A DNA stretch of 64,000 bases, from contig NZ_RAQQ01000001.1 in NCBI RefSeq assembly GCF_003610785.1, positions 62,001 to 126,000 of the forward strand, given 5' to 3'. The stretch comes from Micromonospora globbae. GTDB lineage: Bacteria; Actinomycetota; Actinomycetes; Mycobacteriales; Micromonosporaceae. Both the position numbers and the translations under genes were made by a program. This document shows, one piece after another, positions 51,205-59,489 of this stretch. The notes under the pieces are model-generated. The model was not told the origin of the DNA, did no database searches, and was given only the letters and a program-made list of their open reading frames with translations. The first letter of the stretch is position 1, and each line of letters opens with the position of its first letter.

Positions 51205-52137
51205 TCAACCACGCACGGCCGTTTCTCGCCGTGCGAGCGGCGCTCGGATCCGCCGACCGAGCAGCACGACGGCGCCCGGCAGGCTCGCCACGAGCACCAA
51301 CGCGCCGTACACGGTGGCGGTCGCCACCCCCTGCGCGGCGGTGAGGCCGGCGGCGCCGAACGCCCACGCGGCCACGCCCTCGCGCGGGCCGAAGCCGGCG
51401 ACGTTCAGCGGCAGACCCATCGCCAGCAGGGCGAGCAGGGTCAGCGGCAGCAGCCGGGACAGCGGCGCGGTGGCCCCGGCGGTACGCGCCGCGAGCAGGA
51501 ACGTCGCGAGGTGCCCGGCGACCATCACGGCCGAGGCGAGCAGGACGCCCAGCCAGGTGCGCCGGGCGAGCAGGCCGGCGCGTACGTCGGCCACCACCGC
51601 CCGCGCCGCCCGCGCCCCGCGGGACCGGCCGGCGTCGGGCACCGCGCGGGCCAGCAGCGCCGCGCCGAGGCCGACGGCCACGAGCACGAGTGCCGCGACC
51701 GGCAGGTACGGCCGCACCGGCGACGGGAACGCCGCGAGCAGCACCAGCGCGAGGAGCACCTGCACGACCTGACCGGCGCCGCGCTCCCACACCACCGCCC
51801 GGACGCCCCGACCGACGTCCCCCGCGTCACGCCCGTGCCGCACCGCCCGGTGCACGTCGCCGAGCACCCCGCCGGGGAGCGTCGCGTTGAGGAACACGGC
51901 CCGGTAGCAGTGCGCCACCGCCGTTCCCAGTGGCAGCCGCACCCCGAGCCCACCGGCGACCAGGCTCCACCGCCACGCGCCGCACACGGTGGTGAGCGCG
52001 CCGATGGCGAGCGCCGCGGCGACCACACGGCCGTCGATCAGCGCCAGCCCCGAGAGGAACGGGCCGCTGCCCAGCTGCCACAGCAGCACGCCGAGCAGCC
52101 CGATCCCGCCGAGCGCCCGCGCCCACGCCCAGACCAT
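51205..52137 (-). CDS. Flippase-like/UPF0104 membrane protein (LPG-synthase TM domain)
   Basis: A 310-residue protein with seven to eight hydrophobic helices. RAVFLNATLPGGVLGDVHRAVRHGRDAG and PLNVAGFGPREGVAAWAFGAAGL are the paired motifs of the lysylphosphatidylglycerol synthetase TM region (UPF0104), which flips or anchors lipids. The soluble aminoacyltransferase domain is absent. ATG 52137 is 8 bases behind GGGAGG; a GTG at 52206 overlapping the previous stop would add 23 residues and is the alternative. In the context of glycosyl- and phosphatidyl-transferases I infer export of a glycolipid. Confidence 0.85.
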   Translation of the reverse strand: MVWAWARALGGIGLLGVLLWQLGSGPFLSGLALIDGRVVAAALAIGALTTVCGAWRWSLVAGGLGVRLPLGTAVAHCYRAVFLNATLPGGVLGDVHRAVRHGRDAGDVGRGVRAVVWERGAGQVVQVLLALVLLAAFPSPVRPYLPVAALVLVAVGLGAALLARAVPDAGRSRGARAARAVVADVRAGLLARRTWLGVLLASAVMVAGHLATFLLAARTAGATAPLSRLLPLTLLALLAMGLPLNVAGFGPREGVAAWAFGAAGLTAAQGVATATVYGALVLVASLPGAVVLLGRRIRAPLARRETAVRG

Positions 52138-52202
52138 CCGCCCGGCCTCCCGTCGAAAAGATCGTTCTCTCTCCGTAGGCACGGGCGGCGGGCCCGAACG
52201 GT

Positions 52203-53012
52203 TCACCCGGCGAGCAGGTCCCGGTGGTCGACGAGCACCCGGAGCCGGCCGGCCGCCGCCTCGGCGAGCCGGCGCCGCGCGTACCCGGCCGTCCGGTCGG
52301 CCAGGTCGGGCCGCTGCTCGCAGGCCGCGCCGAGCCACCCGCGGAACCACTCGGCGGCAAGCTCGGCCTGCTCCGGGCCGAGCCGCCACGGGCTGCGTCC
52401 CGCCCGCACGGGCACCCCGTGCGCGGCGAAGGCGGCCGCTGCCGCGTCCACCGCGTCCGGCCCGAGCAGGCGGCGGCCGTCGACCGTGCGGCGCTGGTGG
52501 TCGTTGAACGCCGCGGCGACCTCCGCGTCCAGCGGGTCGCCCGGGGTGAGCCGTACCCGCCCGGTCACCGAGATCATGAACAGCGTCGGACGGCCGGCGC
52601 AGGCCGCCACGACCCGGTCGACCTCCTCGGCGGTGAGCATGTCGAGCAGCGCCGAGGCCGTCACGAGGTCCGCGCCGGCCAGGTCGGCGGGGGTGAGCCG
52701 GGTGAGGTCCGTGCACCGGGTCACCACGGTGACCGGGAGACCGTCGGCCGAGGTGACGGCGCCGGCGGCGGCCCGGGCGAGCAGCTCCGGATCACGGTCG
52801 TACAGGACCCAGTGCTGCGGCCCGGGCAGGCGCGGGGCGAGCCAGCGCAGCAGCGACCCGGTGCCGGTGCCCAGGTCGTGGATCGCGAGGGGTCCGCCGG
52901 CCGGCAGCCGCTCGCGGACCGCGTCGACCAGGGCGGTGTCGCGGGCCGCCGCGTCGGCGGCCTCCCGCAGCCCGAGCCAGGCCGCGAAGGGCAGCAGGAC
53001 GTCGGTGCTCAC
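52203..53012 (-). CDS. Class I SAM-dependent methyltransferase of the lipid/pterin operon
   Basis: A 269-residue methyltransferase. Motif I is IHDLGTGTGSLLRWLAPRLPGPQHWVLYDRDPELLARAAA. DLVTASALLDMLTAEEVDRVV holds motif IV, and LFMISVTGRVRLTPGDPLDAEV a third conserved strand. The GTG at 53012 overlaps the glycosyltransferase stop. The acceptor is unknown; a sugar or pyrimidine position is plausible because of the coupled neighbours. Confidence 0.87.
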   Translation of the reverse strand: MSTDVLLPFAAWLGLREAADAAARDTALVDAVRERLPAGGPLAIHDLGTGTGSLLRWLAPRLPGPQHWVLYDRDPELLARAAAGAVTSADGLPVTVVTRCTDLTRLTPADLAGADLVTASALLDMLTAEEVDRVVAACAGRPTLFMISVTGRVRLTPGDPLDAEVAAAFNDHQRRTVDGRRLLGPDAVDAAAAAFAAHGVPVRAGRSPWRLGPEQAELAAEWFRGWLGAACEQRPDLADRTAGYARRRLAEAAAGRLRVLVDHRDLLAG

Positions 53013-54091
53013 GCGGCCACCCCCGCCAGCACCGTGGCCACCCGGGTCGCCGTGTCCGACCAGGTGACGAGCGTGGCGCGCCGGTCCCGGGCGGCGCGGG
53101 CGAGCCGGTCGCGCAGGGCCGCGTCGCCCAGCCAGCGCCGCAGCGCGCCGGCCAGCGCCGGCGGGTCCTCGGGCGGTACGAGCAGCCCCGGCAGCTCGCC
53201 GTCCGGCGCCCGACCCAGCGCCTCGGGCAGCCCGCCCGTCGCCGTGCCGAGCACCGGGATCCCGCGCGCGAGGGCCTCGGTGACCACCATGCCGTACGTC
53301 TCGAAACGCGACGGGAGCACGAGCAGGTCGGCGGCGTCGTACGCGGCGTCGAGCGCGTCGCCCGTCCACGGGCCGACGAGGCGGACACGCTCGGTGAGGC
53401 CCGTGTCGGCCAGGCGGCCGCGCAGGTCGGCCACGAAGTCCTCGTCCCGGGTGAGCGACCCCGCGCACGTGCACGTCCAGGGCAGGTCGGCGGCGAGCGC
53501 CAGGGCCCGGACCAGCACGTCGTGCCCCTTGGTGGGGGTCACCGCCGCGACGCAGAGCAGCCCGCCGCCGGTGCCCGTGCCGCTCGCCGGCGGCGCCGGA
53601 TCCACTCCCGGCGTCGCGACGTGCACCCGCCCGGCCGGCAGGTCGTACCGGTCGAGCAGCCGGTCACGGGTCCAGCCGCTGGTGGTCACCACCGCCCGCG
53701 CCGCGCCCAGCGCCCGGGCCTCCGCGTCGTCGCCGAGCGGCATGTGCACGAGGACGACGAGGCGCAGCCGGTCCGCCTGCGGCGCCAGCACGTCCGGCGT
53801 GGCCGAGGCCACCAGCCCGTCGACGAGCACGACGGCCCCGTCCGGCAGCGCGGCGAGCACCCCGGCGAGCGCCGCCCGGGCGGCCGCGTCGGGGCGCGGC
53901 CAGTCACCGGCCACCGCGTGCTCGCGTACGGCCCAGCCCCGCTCGGCCAGGCCGCGGCAGAGCCGCCGGTCGTAGTGGTTGCCGCCGCTCGGCGAGGCCG
54001 GATCGTCGATGTCGTTGGGCAGGACGACGTGCACCACGCCCACGGCGGGCGCGTCCCGGCCGACGGCCGTCGCGGCGTTCGCGCCCCTCAC
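53009..54091 (-). CDS. GT4-type (GT-B) glycosyltransferase
   Basis: A 360-residue glycosyltransferase group 1 protein. The donor-binding region [17 protein letters not shown] and the E(x7)E segment [32 protein letters not shown] are present, with [26 protein letters not shown]-terminal [18 protein letters not shown] is the acceptor-domain start. It lacks membrane helices, so transfer occurs at the inner face. The GTG at 54091 overlaps the pterin-synthase stop; an in-frame start further upstream (54115) would overlap more. Donor sugar unknown. Confidence 0.88.
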   Translation of the reverse strand: MRGANAATAVGRDAPAVGVVHVVLPNDIDDPASPSGGNHYDRRLCRGLAERGWAVREHAVAGDWPRPDAAARAALAGVLAALPDGAVVLVDGLVASATPDVLAPQADRLRLVVLVHMPLGDDAEARALGAARAVVTTSGWTRDRLLDRYDLPAGRVHVATPGVDPAPPASGTGTGGGLLCVAAVTPTKGHDVLVRALALAADLPWTCTCAGSLTRDEDFVADLRGRLADTGLTERVRLVGPWTGDALDAAYDAADLLVLPSRFETYGMVVTEALARGIPVLGTATGGLPEALGRAPDGELPGLLVPPEDPPALAGALRRWLGDAALRDRLARAARDRRATLVTWSDTATRVATVLAGVAA

Positions 54092-54486
54092 AGAGTCCGC
54101 TCGTAGCTGGCCCACGCCACGTGCGACTCGTGCAGCGTCACGGTGAGGCCCGCGAGGCCGCGGGCGCCCTCGCCGAGCCGGCCGGCGTGCACCCGCTCGG
54201 CGAGCCGGTCGGCGACCGTGCGGGCGAGCACCTCGGTCGTGGTGTTCATGCCGGCGAACGCCGGCTCCTCGTCCAGGTTGCGGTAGGTGAGCTCGCCGAG
54301 GATCTCCTTGAGCTGCTCGGTGGCCAGGCCGATGTCCACCACGATGCCGTCGGCGTCCAGTTCGGCACGGCGGAACGTGGCGTCGACCACGAACGTCGCG
54401 CCGTGCAGGCGCTGCGCGGGTCCGAAGACCTCCCCCCGGAAGCTGTGGGCGATCATCATGTGGTCACGGACGGTCACACTGAACAC
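54088..54486 (-). CDS. Degenerate 6-pyruvoyl-tetrahydropterin synthase/QueD homologue
   Basis: A 132-residue T-fold protein. The first zinc His is His14 and the second His28 (LHG). The third ligand, His in the usual HGH, is Ala30, and the position of the catalytic Cys four residues before His28 is Ala24. Asp51, Glu85 (NTTTEVLA), His119 and Glu120 remain. The active site therefore differs from QueD, PTPS and 6-carboxytetrahydropterin synthase, and the enzyme may bind or convert another pterin or pyrimidine. GTG at 54486 lies 3 bases behind the dehydrogenase stop; its TGA overlaps the glycosyltransferase start. Confidence 0.85.
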   Translation of the reverse strand: MFSVTVRDHMMIAHSFRGEVFGPAQRLHGATFVVDATFRRAELDADGIVVDIGLATEQLKEILGELTYRNLDEEPAFAGMNTTTEVLARTVADRLAERVHAGRLGEGARGLAGLTVTLHESHVAWASYERTL

Positions 54487-54489
54487 GGA

Positions 54490-55470
54490 TCACTCCCCGT
54501 CGTAGGCGATGAGGTGGCACAGGGCGGGCAGCTCGCCCGACGTCAGGCGGGTGAGCACGTCGGGCAGCTCCACGAAGCGGGACTCGCCGGTGATCAGCGC
54601 GTCGAACGCGGGATCGGCGAGCAGGTCCAGGGCGATCGCCAGGCGGTCGGCGTAGCTGCGGCGGTCCCGCCGGGCCGGCGAGACGGTGCCCACCTGGCTG
54701 CCCCGGATGGTGAGCCGGCCGCTGTGGAAGACGCCGCCGAGCGCCAGCTCCACGGGGCGGTCGCCGTACCAGCTCAGCTCGACGACGGTGCCCTCGGGCA
54801 CGAGCAGGTCCAGCGAGCGTTGCAGGCCCGCCGCGGTGGCGCTCGCGTGCACCACGAGGTCCCGTCCGCCGGCCGCCTCCTCCGGGAGCGCGAAGTCGAC
54901 GCCGAGGGCGGCGGCGACGTCGGCCCGGGCCGGATCGGTGTCGACCAGTTGCACGCGCACCCCGGGGAAGCGGGCGAGCACGGCCGCCACGCAGCAGCCG
55001 ACCATGCCGGCGCCCACCACGGTGACCCGGTCGCCGACCAGCGGCGCCGCGTCCCAGAGGGCGTTCACGGCGGTCTCCACCGTGCCGGCCAGCACGGCCC
55101 GGGCCGGTGGCACGGCGTCCGGCACCGGGACGACCGCCGAGGCCGGCACCACGTACGCCGTCTGGTGGGGGTGGAGGCAGAACACGGTGCGCCCGCACAG
55201 CTCGGCCGGGCCCTCCTCGACCACGCCGACGTTCAGGTAGCCGTACTTCACCGGCGCCGGGAAGTCGCCCTCCTGGAAGGGCGCCCGCATCACGGCGTAC
55301 TGGTCGGCGGGCACCCGGCCGGCGAAGACCAGCGTCTCGGTGCCCCGGCTCACCCCCGTGAAGCGGGTGCGGACCAGCACCTCGTCCTCGCCCGGGTCGG
55401 CCAGCCGCACCGGGCGGATCTCGCCCTCGCCGGGCGAGCGGAGCCAGAAGGCGTACGCCTCACGGGTCAC
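54490..55470 (-). CDS. Medium-chain dehydrogenase (BchC-like), lacking catalytic zinc ligands
   Basis: A 326-residue MDR-superfamily oxidoreductase. VTVVGAGMVGCCVAAVLARFPG binds NAD(P). The catalytic zinc Cys/His is replaced by GVSRGTETLVF, as in BchC-like and other zinc-independent MDR proteins, and no structural zinc Cys cluster is present. Substrate is probably the alcohol or keto group of a precursor. It heads the seven-gene operon; GTG 55470 has GGAG 6 bases ahead. It diverges from the phosphatidyltransferase gene by 91 bases. Confidence 0.85.
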   Translation of the reverse strand: MTREAYAFWLRSPGEGEIRPVRLADPGEDEVLVRTRFTGVSRGTETLVFAGRVPADQYAVMRAPFQEGDFPAPVKYGYLNVGVVEEGPAELCGRTVFCLHPHQTAYVVPASAVVPVPDAVPPARAVLAGTVETAVNALWDAAPLVGDRVTVVGAGMVGCCVAAVLARFPGVRVQLVDTDPARADVAAALGVDFALPEEAAGGRDLVVHASATAAGLQRSLDLLVPEGTVVELSWYGDRPVELALGGVFHSGRLTIRGSQVGTVSPARRDRRSYADRLAIALDLLADPAFDALITGESRFVELPDVLTRLTSGELPALCHLIAYDGE

Positions 55471-55561
55471 CGGCTGCTCCTCACTGCGCGCCCGACCGAA
55501 CCGAACGCTCGCGATTTCCGTGTTCCCTGACAGGGTCGTCGATCATAAACACGGAGGCACG

Positions 55562-56335
55562 GTGCGAACGGTTCGAACTGGTCCGATTGTCGGGCTGATC
55601 GCCCAGCTCGCCCTCCTCGCCGTGCTGGACACGACGGTCGGGCTGGGCGTCGCGGCGTGGTGCGCCGGCGCCGCGTACGGCGTGGGAAGCTGCGGCGCGC
55701 TCGCCCGGGGGCTGCGCCGGGCGGGCGCCCGGGGGCTCGGGCCGGCGGATTGGGTCACGCTCACCCGGTCGGTCCTGGTCGGCGCCGTGACCGCGCTGGT
55801 CGTGGACGGGTTCGACCGGCCCGTACCGGTGGGGCTCCTGGTGGCCCTCGCGGCCGTCGCGCTGCTGCTGGACGCGGTCGACGGCCGGGTGGCGCGGCGG
55901 ACCGGCACCGTGAGCGCCCTCGGCGCCCGCTTCGACATGGAGGTCGACGCGTTCCTCCTGCTCGCGCTCAGCGTGCACGTCGCACCGGACGCCGGCGCGT
56001 GGGTGCTGGCCGTCGGCGGGATGCGGTACGCGTTCGTGGCCGCCGGGTGGGTGCTGCCGTGGATGCGGGCCGCACTGCCGCCCCGGCGGTGGCGCAAGGT
56101 GGTCGCCGCGACCCAGGGGGTCGTGCTGACGGCGGCCGCCCTGCTGCCGGCGCCCGCGGCCACGGTGCTGCTCGTCGCCGCCCTGGCCCTGCTCGTCGAG
56201 TCGTTCGGTCGGGACGTGCGGTGGCTGTGGCGGCACCGCACGCGGCCCGCGCGCCCGACCCCGGTGCCGCTGGGCGGCCCGCCGGCCCGACCGCCGGCGC
56301 TGGCCGCGCACGGCGGCGACGGCTGGGGGCGCTGA
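55562..56335 (+). CDS. CDP-alcohol phosphatidyltransferase
   Basis: A 257-residue membrane enzyme that moves a phosphatidyl group from CDP-diacylglycerol onto an alcohol. The family motif DxxDGxxARx8GxxxDxxxD is fully present: Asp104, Asp107, Gly108, Ala111, Arg112, Gly121, Asp125 and Asp129. About six helices. GTG 55562, GGAGG 4 bases upstream. The acceptor could be inositol, glycerol phosphate or the sugar made by the divergent operon. The LtaS-like gene starts within the stop codon. Confidence 0.9.
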   Translation: MRTVRTGPIVGLIAQLALLAVLDTTVGLGVAAWCAGAAYGVGSCGALARGLRRAGARGLGPADWVTLTRSVLVGAVTALVVDGFDRPVPVGLLVALAAVALLLDAVDGRVARRTGTVSALGARFDMEVDAFLLLALSVHVAPDAGAWVLAVGGMRYAFVAAGWVLPWMRAALPPRRWRKVVAATQGVVLTAAALLPAPAATVLLVAALALLVESFGRDVRWLWRHRTRPARPTPVPLGGPPARPPALAAHGGDGWGR

Positions 56336-58164
56336 TGCCGCGGCGGGACGGCACCGGCGTTCCGGGGCGCGCCGGCGGGCGCCGGCCACCCACGACAGCG
56401 CCCACGGAGACGGCGATTCCGGCGGAGACGGCGCCGGCCGTTCCGGCGGAGGCTGCGCCAGCCTCGGTCTCGGCGGATGCGGCGCCGGTGGCACCGCCCG
56501 CGGAGGTGGCGCCGTCTCCGGTCCCGGACGCCGGTGCCGGCCGGAGGTGGCGGCGCGTCGCCTCCGGGGTGCTCACCGCCCTCGCCGGGCTGCTGGTCCT
56601 CGCCGTCCTGCTCGCGCCCGACCGCACCGACCGGCTCTCGGCCGGCACGTTCCTGCGGATCCCCCTCGAAGCGCTCCTCGGCCTCGCCCTCCTGGTCGCC
56701 CTGCCGGCGCGGGGGCGGCGCGTGGCCGTGCTGACCGCCGGGCCGGCGCTCGGCGTGCTGGCCGTCCTGAAGGTCGCCGACCTGGGCTTCCACGCCGCGC
56801 TGGACCGGCCGTTCGACCTGGTGCTGGACTGGGCGCTGCTCGACGACGCCGTCGGCTTCCTCGGCGACGCGGCCGGGCGGGCCGGCGCGCTCGCGGCGGC
56901 GGCCGGCGCGGTGCTGCTCACCGGGACGCTGCTGGTGCTCCTGACGCTCGCCCTGCGGCGGGTGGCCCGGCTGGTGGCGCGGCACGACCGGGCCGCGGCC
57001 CGGACGGTCGCCGCGCTCACCGTGGTCTGGGTGGCGTGCGCGGCGTTCGGCGTCCCGGTGGCCGACAGCGGGACCAGCTCCCTCGTCGGGTCGCACGCCG
57101 CCGAGGTCCGGGAGCGGCTGCGCGACCGGGGCGCGTTCGCCACGCGCATCGCCGCCGACCCGTTCGCCGACACCCCGGGCGACCAGTTGCTCACGGGCCT
57201 GCGCGGCAAGGACGTGGTCCTCGCGTTCGTGGAGAGCTACGGGCGCAGCGCGATCGAGGATCCGGGGCTCGCCGCCGAGGTCGGTCCGGTGCTCGACGCC
57301 GGCTACCGGCGGTTGCGGGCGGACGGGTACGCGGCCCGCAGCGGCTTCCTCACCTCCCCCACGGCCGGTGGCGGCAGCTGGTTGGCGCACGACACGCTCC
57401 TGTCCGGCCTCTGGGTCGACAACGAACAGCGGCACCGGTCGCTGCTCGCCAGCGACCGGCTCACCCTCAACGGCGCGTTCCGGCGGGCCGGCTGGCGCAC
57501 CGTCGGGGTGATGCCGGCGGCCACGCAACCCTGGCCGGAGGGCGCGTTCTTCGGGTACGACGGCTACTACGACACCGCGCGGCTCGGCTACCGGGGTCCG
57601 ACGTTCGCGTACGCGCCGATGCCCGACCAGTACACGCTCGCCACCTTCGAACGCACCGAACGGGCCCCGGCCGACCGGCCCGTGATGGCGGAGATCCCGC
57701 TGATCTCCAGCCACTCGCCCTGGACCGAGGTGCCCCGCCTGATCGGCTGGGACGAGGTGGGCGACGGCTCGGTCTTCGCCGGTGCCGCCGCCCGGGACAC
57801 GCTCCCGGGGGACACGGTGGGGCGGGCCGAGGCGCGGGCGGGCTACCGGCGGGCGATCGCGTACTCGCTGCGGACGCTGGTCTCGTACGTCGAGACGTAC
57901 GGCGACGACGACCTGGTGCTGGTGTTCCTCGGCGACCACCAGCCGGCTCCGGTGGTGACCGGCCCGCACGCCGGCCGGGACGTGCCGGTCACCGTCGTGG
58001 CCCGGGATCCGGCCGTCCTCGACCGGATCGCCGGCTGGGGCTGGCAGGAGGGGCTGCGTCCCGGGCCGGACGCGCCGGTCTGGCCGATGGACGCCTTCCG
58101 GGACCGCTTCCTCACCGCGTTCGGGCCGGCGGGCCACGCGGCGGCCGCCCACCCGGCCCGCTGA
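56335..58164 (+). CDS. Membrane sulfatase-fold phosphotransferase (LtaS/phosphoglycerol-transferase-like)
   Basis: A 609-residue protein. An Ala/Pro-rich N-terminal tail (to about 66) precedes four hydrophobic helices (75-225), then an extracellular alkaline-phosphatase/sulfatase domain. VVLAFVESYGRSAIED is the nucleophile-strand region and the metal site lies in VFLGDHQPAPVVTG. There is no Cys-x-Pro-x-Arg formylglycine site, so it is not a classical sulfatase but a phospho-, phosphoethanolamine- or glycerophospho-transferase. Its ATG shares a base with the phosphatidyltransferase stop, implying that it modifies that lipid outside the membrane. Confidence 0.85.
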   Translation: MPRRDGTGVPGRAGGRRPPTTAPTETAIPAETAPAVPAEAAPASVSADAAPVAPPAEVAPSPVPDAGAGRRWRRVASGVLTALAGLLVLAVLLAPDRTDRLSAGTFLRIPLEALLGLALLVALPARGRRVAVLTAGPALGVLAVLKVADLGFHAALDRPFDLVLDWALLDDAVGFLGDAAGRAGALAAAAGAVLLTGTLLVLLTLALRRVARLVARHDRAAARTVAALTVVWVACAAFGVPVADSGTSSLVGSHAAEVRERLRDRGAFATRIAADPFADTPGDQLLTGLRGKDVVLAFVESYGRSAIEDPGLAAEVGPVLDAGYRRLRADGYAARSGFLTSPTAGGGSWLAHDTLLSGLWVDNEQRHRSLLASDRLTLNGAFRRAGWRTVGVMPAATQPWPEGAFFGYDGYYDTARLGYRGPTFAYAPMPDQYTLATFERTERAPADRPVMAEIPLISSHSPWTEVPRLIGWDEVGDGSVFAGAAARDTLPGDTVGRAEARAGYRRAIAYSLRTLVSYVETYGDDDLVLVFLGDHQPAPVVTGPHAGRDVPVTVVARDPAVLDRIAGWGWQEGLRPGPDAPVWPMDAFRDRFLTAFGPAGHAAAAHPAR

Positions 58165-58186
58165 CCCGGCGTGTTCCACGCCTCAC

Positions 58187-58224
58187 AACCGTCAGTCTGA
58201 ACTGTTCAGTTCAGGCTGACGGTT
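58187..58224. promoter_or_regulatory. 38-bp palindromic operator before the marR-like gene
   Basis: AACCGTCAGTCTGAAC, six bases, then GTTCAGGCTGACGGTT: arms match at 15 of 16 positions. It ends 13 bases before the MarR-type start and is long enough for one or two regulator dimers. Autorepression is inferred. Confidence 0.8.
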
Positions 58225-58237
58225 CTAGCGTGCGGGT

Positions 58238-58681
58238 GTGGCCCGTCCCGACCTCTCCTCCGACGCCGTGCGCGCCGCGCACGAGCTGCGGGTGGTGTTC
58301 AGCCGACTCCGCCGCCGGCTGCGCGAGGTGCCCGACCGGGGCGGCCTCACCGCCTCGCAGACCTCGGTGCTGAGCCGGCTCGCCACGACGGGCGCGGCGT
58401 CGGCCAGCGACCTGGCCGCCGCCGAGCGGATCCGTCCGCAGTCGATGGCCGCGATCCTCGCGCCACTCGTCGAACAGGGACTCGTCGCGCGCACGCCCGA
58501 CCCGGCGGACGGTCGGCGCCAGCTCGTCTCGCTCACCGCCACGGGCTGGGCGCGCGTGCGGGGCGACCGGCAGGCCCGCGAGGAGTGGCTGGCCCGGATG
58601 CTGCGGGAGCGGTACACCGACGCCGAGCGCCGCACGATCGTGCGCGCGCTGGCCCTGCTGGACCGGCTGACCGGGTCGTGA
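58238..58681 (+). CDS. MarR-family transcriptional regulator
   Basis: A 147-residue winged-helix regulator. GLTASQTSVLSRLATTGAASASDLAAAERIRPQSMAAILAPLVEQGLVARTPDPADGRRQLVSLTATGW contains the recognition helix (RPQSMAAILAPL) and the wing DGRR, both full matches to MarR. The GTG at 58238 lies 13 bases behind a 38-bp palindrome. MarR proteins of this type usually control an exporter gene; here the following gene is a disrupted remnant overlapping the MarR stop as GTGA. The ligand is unknown. Confidence 0.93.
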   Translation: MARPDLSSDAVRAAHELRVVFSRLRRRLREVPDRGGLTASQTSVLSRLATTGAASASDLAAAERIRPQSMAAILAPLVEQGLVARTPDPADGRRQLVSLTATGWARVRGDRQAREEWLARMLRERYTDAERRTIVRALALLDRLTGS

Positions 58682-58852
58682 CCACCCGCGCCACCCCACC
58701 ACGGGCGGCGCGGGAGACGGCCCGCCACCGACGGCCTGCACGAACTCGCGCTCGTCATGGTCGCCAGCGCCGCGCTGCTGCTGCTCGTCGTCCTGCCGGA
58801 CCGTTCCCTGCGCCGGATCGGCGCGCCCGACGGGGCGCCGGCTCCAGGCTGA
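58678..58852 (+). pseudogene. Deleted transporter remnant (probable MFS drug exporter)
   Basis: A GTG overlapping the MarR stop opens a normal-looking N terminus (VTTRATPPRAARE) and then the sense is lost near 58715-58725. A second frame running to TGA 58850-58852 reads DGLHELALVMVASAALLLLVVLPDRS, a hydrophobic helix with a basic tail, as expected for the last helix of a 14-helix DHA2-type exporter. The two pieces are in different frames. I infer a large internal deletion that removed about 450 codons of the exporter, leaving its regulator. The family assignment rests on position and one helix. Confidence 0.5.
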
Positions 58853-58889
58853 CACCCGCCGCCCACCACCCGAACCGGAAGGACACCCG

Positions 58890-59471
58890 ATGGCCCTCAC
58901 CACGCTCGACCCGCGCACCGCGCTCGTCCTCGTCGACCTCCAGCGCGGCATCGTGGCCGCCCCCACCGCGCCGTACCCGGCGGCCGAGGTGGTGGCCCGC
59001 GGCGTCCGGCTCGCCGACGCCTTCCGGGCCCACGGCCTCCCGGTCGTGCTGGTCCGCGTCACCACCGCCCCGGACGGGTCGGACGCCGCGCCCGGTCGCA
59101 CCGAACGCCGGTCGGCCGGCACCCGCCCGGAGGGCTGGGACACGCTCGTCGACGAGCTGACCGGGCACCCGGGCGACGTCGTCGTCACCAAGCGCAACTG
59201 GGGCGCCTTCTACGGCACCGACCTCGACCTGCAGCTACGCCGCCGCGGCGTGACGCAGATCGTGCTCGGCGGCATCGCCACGAGCATCGGTGTGGAGTCG
59301 ACCGCCCGGGCGGCGTACGAGCACGGCTACCACGTCACCCTGGCCACCGACGCGATGACCGACCTCGACGCCGACGGGCACCGCGCCAGCCTGGAGCGGA
59401 TCTTCCCGCGGCTCGGCGAGACCGGCACCACGGAGGAGGTCGTCGCGCTGCTGGCGCGGACCCGGGGCTGA
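58890..59471 (+). CDS. Isochorismatase-fold hydrolase lacking the catalytic cysteine
   Basis: A 193-residue protein of the isochorismatase/nicotinamidase superfamily. ALVLVDLQRG gives Asp16, VVTKRNWGAF gives Lys101, and GGIATSIGVESTARAAYEHGYHVTLATDAMTD is the last motif. The nucleophilic Cys expected in the TxxCVxxT element is Gly134. Several actinobacterial relatives share this change, so it may use another mechanism or bind rather than cleave. RBS GGAAGGAC 5-6 bases before ATG. Not coupled to the MarR gene, but the two may share regulation. Confidence 0.85.
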   Translation: MALTTLDPRTALVLVDLQRGIVAAPTAPYPAAEVVARGVRLADAFRAHGLPVVLVRVTTAPDGSDAAPGRTERRSAGTRPEGWDTLVDELTGHPGDVVVTKRNWGAFYGTDLDLQLRRRGVTQIVLGGIATSIGVESTARAAYEHGYHVTLATDAMTDLDADGHRASLERIFPRLGETGTTEEVVALLARTRG

Positions 59472-59489
59472 CCCGGCACGGCGTCGGCC

